Assembly: GCF_026342015.1 (NCBI RefSeq)
Contig: NZ_JAPENL010000002.1
Location: 1,989,001 to 2,053,000 of the forward strand
DNA: 64,000 bases
Reading direction: 5' to 3'
From: Micromonospora lupini
Lineage (GTDB): Bacteria > Actinomycetota > Actinomycetes > Mycobacteriales > Micromonosporaceae
Part shown: piece after piece, positions 59,475-64,000 of the stretch
How positions within the stretch are numbered: the stretch's first letter is position 1
Layout: every line of letters starts with the position of its first letter
Notes under the pieces: generated by a model
The model's input: only the letters and a program-made list of their open reading frames with translations
Told to the model about the DNA's origin: nothing
Database searches by the model: none
Made by a program: the position numbers and the translations under genes

Positions 59475-60203
59475 TCAGCTCAGCGTCACGAGCCCCACGA
59501 TCCGGGTCGGGGCGGGAGAGCCGCCCGCCGGTTCGTTCGACACCCCGAATGTGCCGGCGGCAGCGACGGGACCGATGACCGTCGTCGACTCCCGGGCACC
59601 GGCGGTCAACAGCGCCACCGAGCGGGCCGGCTCGGCCCCCCGGACGAGCCACAGTTGATAGGCCCGTCCGGGACCGGGGTCGGGCAGGTCACGCAGCAGC
59701 ACCACGCCCCGGTCACGATCGCGGGACACCACCACGGTCGCGGCACCAACTGGCGACAGCTGCTCGTCGAAGACGCGGGCGTCCGGGGCGTTCAGCACCG
59801 CGGCGACCTGCCGAGCCTGGTCGCTGCCGGCCCGCTCGTCACTGAGCCGGTCAATGCCGACAGACCAGGTGACCGCACTCGCGCCGCCGGCCACGAGGAC
59901 GGCCGCGGCTGCCGCCACAGCCACCTGCCGCCACCGCCGCGCCGAAGGCCGGCCCTGGGCGCCTGCACCAGGACGCAGTTGCGGCGTCCGGGCGGCCTGT
60001 GCCAAGGTCCGCTCCCGCAGCCCCGGCGAGGGCGCCTCGATCACGGTGTCGTCGGCGAGGCGTGCGGCCGTCTCCCGCAACTCCGCGACCTCCGACCTGC
60101 ACGCCTCGCACTCGGTCAGGTGCCGCTCGAACGCGGCGCCCTCCAGCTCGTCGACCGCGTCGAGGGCATACGCGCCGGCAAGGGTGTGGATGTCGCCGCT
60201 CAT
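59475..60203 (-). CDS. rskA: Anti-sigma-K-type factor (RskA-like)
   Basis: Protein of 242 aa. N-terminal anti-sigma domain with H-x3-C-x2-C (ERHLTECEACRSEVAEL), one membrane helix (VAVAAAAAVLVAGGASAVTWSV), and the external RskA C-terminal domain (LRDLPDPGPGRAYQLWLVRG ... VIGPVAAAGTFGVSNEPAGGSPAPT). It would hold SigK at the membrane. Its ATG overlaps the sigma-factor stop (ATGA). Confidence 0.92.
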   Translation of the reverse strand: MSGDIHTLAGAYALDAVDELEGAAFERHLTECEACRSEVAELRETAARLADDTVIEAPSPGLRERTLAQAARTPQLRPGAGAQGRPSARRWRQVAVAAAAAVLVAGGASAVTWSVGIDRLSDERAGSDQARQVAAVLNAPDARVFDEQLSPVGAATVVVSRDRDRGVVLLRDLPDPGPGRAYQLWLVRGAEPARSVALLTAGARESTTVIGPVAAAGTFGVSNEPAGGSPAPTRIVGLVTLS

Positions 60204-60814
60204 GCCCGCCCCTCCAGATCGATGCCCAGGCAGTCCCGCATCCGGATCAGCCCGTCCCGCATCCGCGTCTTCACCGTCGGCAACGGCGTCCCCAGCCGGT
60301 CCGCGACCTCACGGTAGGTGTGGCCGCCGTAGTAGGCCAGGGTGACCGCCTCCCGCTGCACCGGCGTCAACCGGCCCAGGCACCGACGGACCTGCTCCCG
60401 CTCCAACCGGGCGGTGACATCCTCGACCACCTCGTCGTAGGGGATGCGGTTCTCGGCCGCGGCGACGTGCGAGGCGCGGTTCGTGCGGGCCTGCTCGGAA
60501 CGCACGCGGTCCACCGAACGTCGATGCGCCATGGTCAGGATCCACGCCGACGCCGAGCCGCGAGCGGCGTCGAACCTGGCGGCGGTGCGCCACACCTCGA
60601 CCATCACCTCCTGAGTCACCTCCTCTGCCTGCGCCGGATCCCGCACCACCCTCCGGACCAGCCCGAGGACCCGACCCGCCACCGCGTCGTACAGGGTGGC
60701 GAACGCCGTCTCGTCGCCGCGAGCCACCCGGGACAGCAGCTCACTGGCGTCAGGTGGACTTGCGACGTCCGGCACGGAGCGCAACCGTCGCGCCTTCTCC
60801 GGGTCACCGATCAT
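60200..60814 (-). CDS. sigK: ECF sigma factor, SigK type
   Basis: Protein of 204 aa. Region 2 (FATLYDAVAGRVLGLVRRVVRDPAQAEEVTQEVMVEVWRTAARFDAARGSASAWILTMAHRRSVDRVR) and region 4 (RLTPVQREAVTLAYYGGHTYREVADRLGTPLPTVKTRMRDGLIRM). The pairing with an RskA-like gene defines it as SigK-like. Its regulon probably includes the upstream CHRD and sortase genes (inference). Confidence 0.92.
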   Translation of the reverse strand: MIGDPEKARRLRSVPDVASPPDASELLSRVARGDETAFATLYDAVAGRVLGLVRRVVRDPAQAEEVTQEVMVEVWRTAARFDAARGSASAWILTMAHRRSVDRVRSEQARTNRASHVAAAENRIPYDEVVEDVTARLEREQVRRCLGRLTPVQREAVTLAYYGGHTYREVADRLGTPLPTVKTRMRDGLIRMRDCLGIDLEGRA

Positions 60815-60880
60815 TGTCGGCAGATCCTCTCGCGGGTGCTGGTGACGGACCGCCCTGCCGTCGAGGGCGTACGCGGGGCG

Positions 60881-61570
60881 TCAGGCGGGATGAGCGTGAG
60901 CGAGGCGCGCGTAGACGATGACATTGTCGCGGTAGTGGTGGGTGGTGTCGTCGAACTCGCCCCCGCAGGTGATCAGACGCAGCGCCGCGTGGTCAGTGGC
61001 CCCGTACACCTCGTCGGTGGGGAACCGGTCCTTGGGGTACTGCTCGACCTTGGTCACGGTGAACATCGCGACGCTGCCGTCCCGGCGGTCGACGGTTATC
61101 CCGGCGCCGGGCGTCAACCTGCCCAGATCGAAGAACGTACCCCGGCGCCCCTTCCAGTTCACGTGCCCGGCCAGCACCGCCGGGCCGAGGGCGCCCGGCG
61201 CCGGGGCCCGGGTGAACCAGCCGACGTCGGTGGCGCTGTCGGGTACCTGCATGGCGCCGTCCGGCTGGAGCCCGAGGGCGATGGTCGCCGCAGTGGCCTT
61301 GAGCGACGGGATCGACACCCGGACCGGCGGCGAGTTGGCCATCAACGGTCCCGTGGTCAGCTCGCCCGGCCGGGTGGCCGGCGCCGGCGTGGCTTCCGCC
61401 GCGGGTGCGGCCGCCGACGTGACCGGTCGGGGTGGTTGGGACCGCTGACCTACGACGGCGGCGCCGATCGTGACGGCCGCGGTCACGGCGAGGACGCCGG
61501 CCACCGCCAGGAGCGTGAAACGCCCACGACGGTGGCCGGCCGGCAGAGGCGTGTCGCCGGTGTCCAACAC
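60881..61570 (-). CDS. Class F/E-type sortase
   Basis: About 229 aa. Signal anchor (FTLLAVAGVLAVTAAVTIGAAVV), Pro/Ala linker, then the sortase fold with the His (AGHVNWKG), the Cys (LRLITCGGEFD) and the Arg (HHYRDNVIVYARL). GTG 61570 with GGGGAG upstream. It is 66 bp upstream of sigK. Substrates may include the ELPVTGG protein at 53165 and perhaps the CHRD protein, although the latter shows no LPxTG. Confidence 0.85.
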   Translation of the reverse strand: MLDTGDTPLPAGHRRGRFTLLAVAGVLAVTAAVTIGAAVVGQRSQPPRPVTSAAAPAAEATPAPATRPGELTTGPLMANSPPVRVSIPSLKATAATIALGLQPDGAMQVPDSATDVGWFTRAPAPGALGPAVLAGHVNWKGRRGTFFDLGRLTPGAGITVDRRDGSVAMFTVTKVEQYPKDRFPTDEVYGATDHAALRLITCGGEFDDTTHHYRDNVIVYARLAHAHPA

Positions 61571-61584
61571 GATTGCTCCCCGGC

Positions 61585-62373
61585 TCAGCGTTCGCCGACG
61601 ACGCGGCGGCGTGCGACGACCGCACCAGCCGCGCCGAGCAGAGCGAGTCCGCCGACGGCGTACAGGGTCATCGGGGAGGTCCCGGAGGTGCTTCCGTCGC
61701 CGGTGGCCACACCCCCGGCGGGTACGGAGCCGGCTGCCGCGCCACTGACCATGCCGCACGTCGCAGGGTCGGTGGCCTCGGCCGGGATGCCGTTGACGCC
61801 GATCGACTTGGCGAACGTCGACTCGCCGAGCGCCTCCATGTCGTACTTGCCGTTGTCGTTCGCGTCGATGCCATGCTGCACGAGGTGCAGGTCCTTCAGG
61901 TGCTCGATCGTGCCGGTGGGCAGCTCGGCGGCGGGGATGGTGCGCTCGTAGCTGAGGTTGCCCCGCGCGTCGGCCTTCGGCATCCGGTCCACCGCGAGTC
62001 CGCTGGCCTTCGTTGTGTCGCCGGTGGTGGTCAGCGAGATGAAGATGTCCCCGTACATCTTCAGTCCCTCCTCGGTGCTGACGTAGCCGTTGCCGTTGGT
62101 GTCGGCCGACTTGTCCGGGCAGTGGAAGTCCATGCCGTTGGCCGCGCCGTGCACGTGCTGGGCGTGCGGTGAATTCGGCGTCATGCCCTTGGACCGGATC
62201 ATGACCTTGAGGTCACCGCCGCTGGTCGCGGTCAGTGTCGCGGTTCCGGTGGCACCGGTCTCGTTGAGGTCCTGCAACTGGACCTGCACGGTCTCGTCGG
62301 CGTGCGCGACTCCCGGGAACGCGAGTACCAGCGCGGCCGCGGGCACGGTGAGCAGGGCTCGGGACAATCTCAC
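61585..62373 (-). CDS. Exported CHRD-domain protein with C-terminal membrane anchor
   Basis: Protein of 262 aa, GTG start after GGAGA. Signal peptide (ALLTVPAAALVLAFPGVAHA); the mature part has the CHRD pattern (VQLQDLNETGATGTATLTATSGGDLKVMI, SPHAQHVHG) and acidic calcium-binding-like stretches (SADTNGNGYVSTEEGL and DANDNGKYDMEAL, EF-hand-like). A C-terminal helix (LYAVGGLALLGAAGAVVARRR) anchors it. The C-terminus resembles a sortase tail without an LPxTG motif. First gene of the sortase-sigK-rskA operon. Confidence 0.85.
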   Translation of the reverse strand: MRLSRALLTVPAAALVLAFPGVAHADETVQVQLQDLNETGATGTATLTATSGGDLKVMIRSKGMTPNSPHAQHVHGAANGMDFHCPDKSADTNGNGYVSTEEGLKMYGDIFISLTTTGDTTKASGLAVDRMPKADARGNLSYERTIPAAELPTGTIEHLKDLHLVQHGIDANDNGKYDMEALGESTFAKSIGVNGIPAEATDPATCGMVSGAAAGSVPAGGVATGDGSTSGTSPMTLYAVGGLALLGAAGAVVARRRVVGER

Positions 62374-62662
62374 AACAGATCTCCGTCTCCGCCGTAATGG
62401 CGTTGATGCTCAGGTGCTGTCGAGAGGGATTCGTCGCCGGTGCCCCGCCGGATTGGTGCCGGCCGGAAATGTTTCCGCGCACCGTCGGCCTGCCGCGGTG
62501 ACCGCACGTCCGCATCGCCGCGCCCGGACCGTGCCCGGGGCGCTAGGCTGTGGGTGCGGGCACCGATGGCCCATCGCCGGGTCCGCCCCTCCGCCTCTCC
62601 ACGGCTTCGAAGCTGCCGACGACTGAGTCGAGCGCTGCCGTGCACATCTCCTGGAGCACCTC

Positions 62663-62854
62663 GTGCCCGATATGACGTCCGCCCGGAACCCCTTCACCAT
62701 CGAGGGGGGCAGGGTCGTCGACGACGAGCGCAGTCCGGCCGCGGACGTCAGCGCCGCGTCCATGACCCGCCTGCGTACCCCCTTCGCTGCGGAGGCCGAG
62801 GCCGACGCCCCGGCCGCCCGGCCCGACCGGTCCGAGGAGAAAACCGTAATCTGA
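62663..62854 (+). CDS. 63-aa hypothetical protein before the fused sigma factor
   Basis: GTG 62663 has GGAG six bases upstream; ATG 62672 is an alternative. The peptide is hydrophilic and acidic in its second half (FAAEAEADAPAARPDRSEEKTV), with a motif NPFTIEGGRVVDDERS near the start. I do not recognise a family. It precedes the ECF-fusion gene by 82 bp in the same direction and could share its promoter. The calling rests on ribosome-binding site and codon use only. Confidence 0.45.
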   Translation: MPDMTSARNPFTIEGGRVVDDERSPAADVSAASMTRLRTPFAAEAEADAPAARPDRSEEKTVI

Positions 62855-62936
62855 CCCCGCTGCCGCTCGTCTCCGATCACGAGGCGGGCAGCGCGCACGC
62901 GCGCTGCCCGGACCGAGCGCAGGAGGAGTGGGATCC

Positions 62937-64000
62937 ATGTCGTCAGCCGGTCGGGCAGCACCCGATCCCGGGCTGGTCGTCGCGGCTCGACAGGGCGACC
63001 GGCGCGCTCTCGACGACGTCGTGGCGGCCTCGCTTCCGCTGGTCTACAACATCGTCGGGCGCGCGCTGCGCGGCCACGCCGACGTCGACGACGTGGTCCA
63101 GGAGACTCTCGTACGGGTGATCCGGCACCTCCCCGCGCTCAACGACCCGGCGGCGTACCGGTCCTGGCTCGTGGCGATCACCATCCGTCAGGTGCGCGAC
63201 TGGGACCAGCGTCGCCGCGTCGCGCTCGACCGGGACGCCGGGCTCGACGCGATTCACAACGTGCCCGACCCGGCCTCCGACTTCGCCGGGATGACGATCC
63301 TCCGGCTCGGCCTCACCGACCAGCGACGTGAGGTGGCCGAAGCGACCCGCTGGCTCGATCCCGACGACCAGGAACTGCTCTCGCTCTGGTGGCTGGAGGA
63401 GACCGGCGAGCTGACACGTGCCGAGATCGCCGAGGCCGCGAGTCTGTCGCCGGGGCACGTCGCCGTGCGCATCCACCGGATGAAGGAGCAGATCCAGAGC
63501 GCCCGGGGCGTCGTCCGCGCGCTTCGTGCCCGTCCCGGCTGCCCGGACCTGGGCGCGGTGGCGGCCGAGTGGGACGGCACTCCCAGCCCGCTGTGGCGCA
63601 AGCGGTTGGCCCGCCACGTCCGTGACTGCGCGTTCTGTGGGCGTCTGGGCGCCGCGTTCCTGCCGATCGACCGGCTGCTCGCCGGCATGCCGCTGCTGCC
63701 GCTGCCCGCCGGCCTCAGCGCCCAGCTCCCGAGCGCGACAGTGCCCCCGGCCGCCGTACCGCATCCACCGGGCGTCGCCGAGCTTGCGGTGCACGCTCCC
63801 CGCGGCCTGGTTCCCTACCTGGCCGGGGGAGTGGTCGCCGCGGTCCTCGCGATCACCACGTTGGTGGTGGCGTTGCCTGACGATCCGGTCGCCGCGCCCT
63901 CCTGGGCCGCGCCGCCGGCACCCGCGTCGCCCACCGCCGTCGCCTCTGCCTCCGCCTCCCCGAGCCGCACGCCGTCACCGAGCGCGCGTCCCTCGTCGAA
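62937..64000 (+). CDS. ECF sigma factor fused to anti-sigma-like zinc motif and membrane helix (3' truncated)
   Basis: ATG 62937 after AGGAGGAG; open through the right edge (354 codons visible). Region 2 (LDDVVAASLPLVYNIVGRALRGHADVDDVVQETLVRVIRHLP) and region 4 (DDQELLSLWWLEETGELTRAEIAEAASLSPGHVAVRIHRMKEQI) are followed at about residues 225-232 by HVRDCAFC, an H-x3-C-x2-C anti-sigma-like motif. A membrane helix follows at about residues 293-313 (YLAGGVVAAVLAITTLVVALP), then a Pro/Ser/Ala stalk. The fused layout predicts a membrane-bound sigma factor, probably with an external domain beyond the window. Confidence 0.85.
   Translation, partial: MSSAGRAAPDPGLVVAARQGDRRALDDVVAASLPLVYNIVGRALRGHADVDDVVQETLVRVIRHLPALNDPAAYRSWLVAITIRQVRDWDQRRRVALDRDAGLDAIHNVPDPASDFAGMTILRLGLTDQRREVAEATRWLDPDDQELLSLWWLEETGELTRAEIAEAASLSPGHVAVRIHRMKEQIQSARGVVRALRARPGCPDLGAVAAEWDGTPSPLWRKRLARHVRDCAFCGRLGAAFLPIDRLLAGMPLLPLPAGLSAQLPSATVPPAAVPHPPGVAELAVHAPRGLVPYLAGGVVAAVLAITTLVVALPDDPVAAPSWAAPPAPASPTAVASASASPSRTPSPSARPSS

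Noticed and set aside
62663..62854. RiPP precursor peptide
   Set aside because: No Cys/Ser/Thr-rich core and no modifying enzyme nearby; listed only as a hypothetical gene.

Overview
The window is high-GC actinobacterial DNA with GTG/TTG starts, many 4-bp ATGA/GTGA gene overlaps and strong third-position GC. Its family mix (DUF222/HNH endonuclease, SAV_915-type and UspA proteins, SigK/RskA with a sortase, DHA2 transporters, WYL, HxlR and MmyB-type regulators, secreted GH27 with a lectin propeller) fits Micromonosporaceae, most likely Micromonospora or a close relative. That placement is inference from gene content. I saw no rRNA, tRNA, CRISPR array, insertion sequence or prophage.

Layout. 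1-7050: end of a Tat-exported amidase-like protein; a WYL regulator divergent from a VOC protein over a long inverted repeat; two small genes; a TetR gene followed by a flavin monooxygenase; a zinc-finger membrane protein; a TRM11-like methyltransferase. 7050-15554: the kdp potassium-uptake operon (small ORF, kdpF, A, B, C, D, E) behind a leader that can fold into a closed multi-helix RNA. 15654-22039: a secreted FAD oxidoreductase, a stress-protein group, an SDR, a dienelactone hydrolase and a yellow/MRJP-like protein.

22138-35730 is an alpha-galactoside utilisation locus. Rightward genes encode a Tat lipoprotein binding protein, two ABC permeases, an intracellular GH36 and a secreted GH27 alpha-galactosidase. 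Leftward genes encode an SDR, a GntR regulator, galactonate dehydratase, a mutarotase-like protein, a KDPG-type aldolase, a PfkB sugar kinase and an SMP-30 lactonase. Together they can take galactosides to pyruvate and glyceraldehyde-3-phosphate by a non-phosphorylating (De Ley-Doudoroff type) route.

35867-46533 is accessory: a GNAT gene, an HNH gene between two arrays of degenerate GC-rich repeats, an HxlR/MFS pair with duplicated operator-like sites, an AKR/MmyB pair, and a TetR/oxidoreductase pair sharing one operator sequence. 47064-52077 is a translationally coupled cluster of a small protein, two GT4 glycosyltransferases, an alpha/alpha-barrel protein and a GH130 phosphorylase-like protein, probably making and remodelling a mannose-type oligosaccharide of unknown structure. 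52134-64000 is signalling and cell surface: a SigB/SigF-type sigma factor, an ice-binding-type LPxTG protein, a SpoIIE phosphatase, a predicted pseudokinase, a CHRD protein-sortase-SigK-RskA operon, and a partial gene fusing an ECF sigma factor to an anti-sigma-like zinc motif and a membrane anchor.
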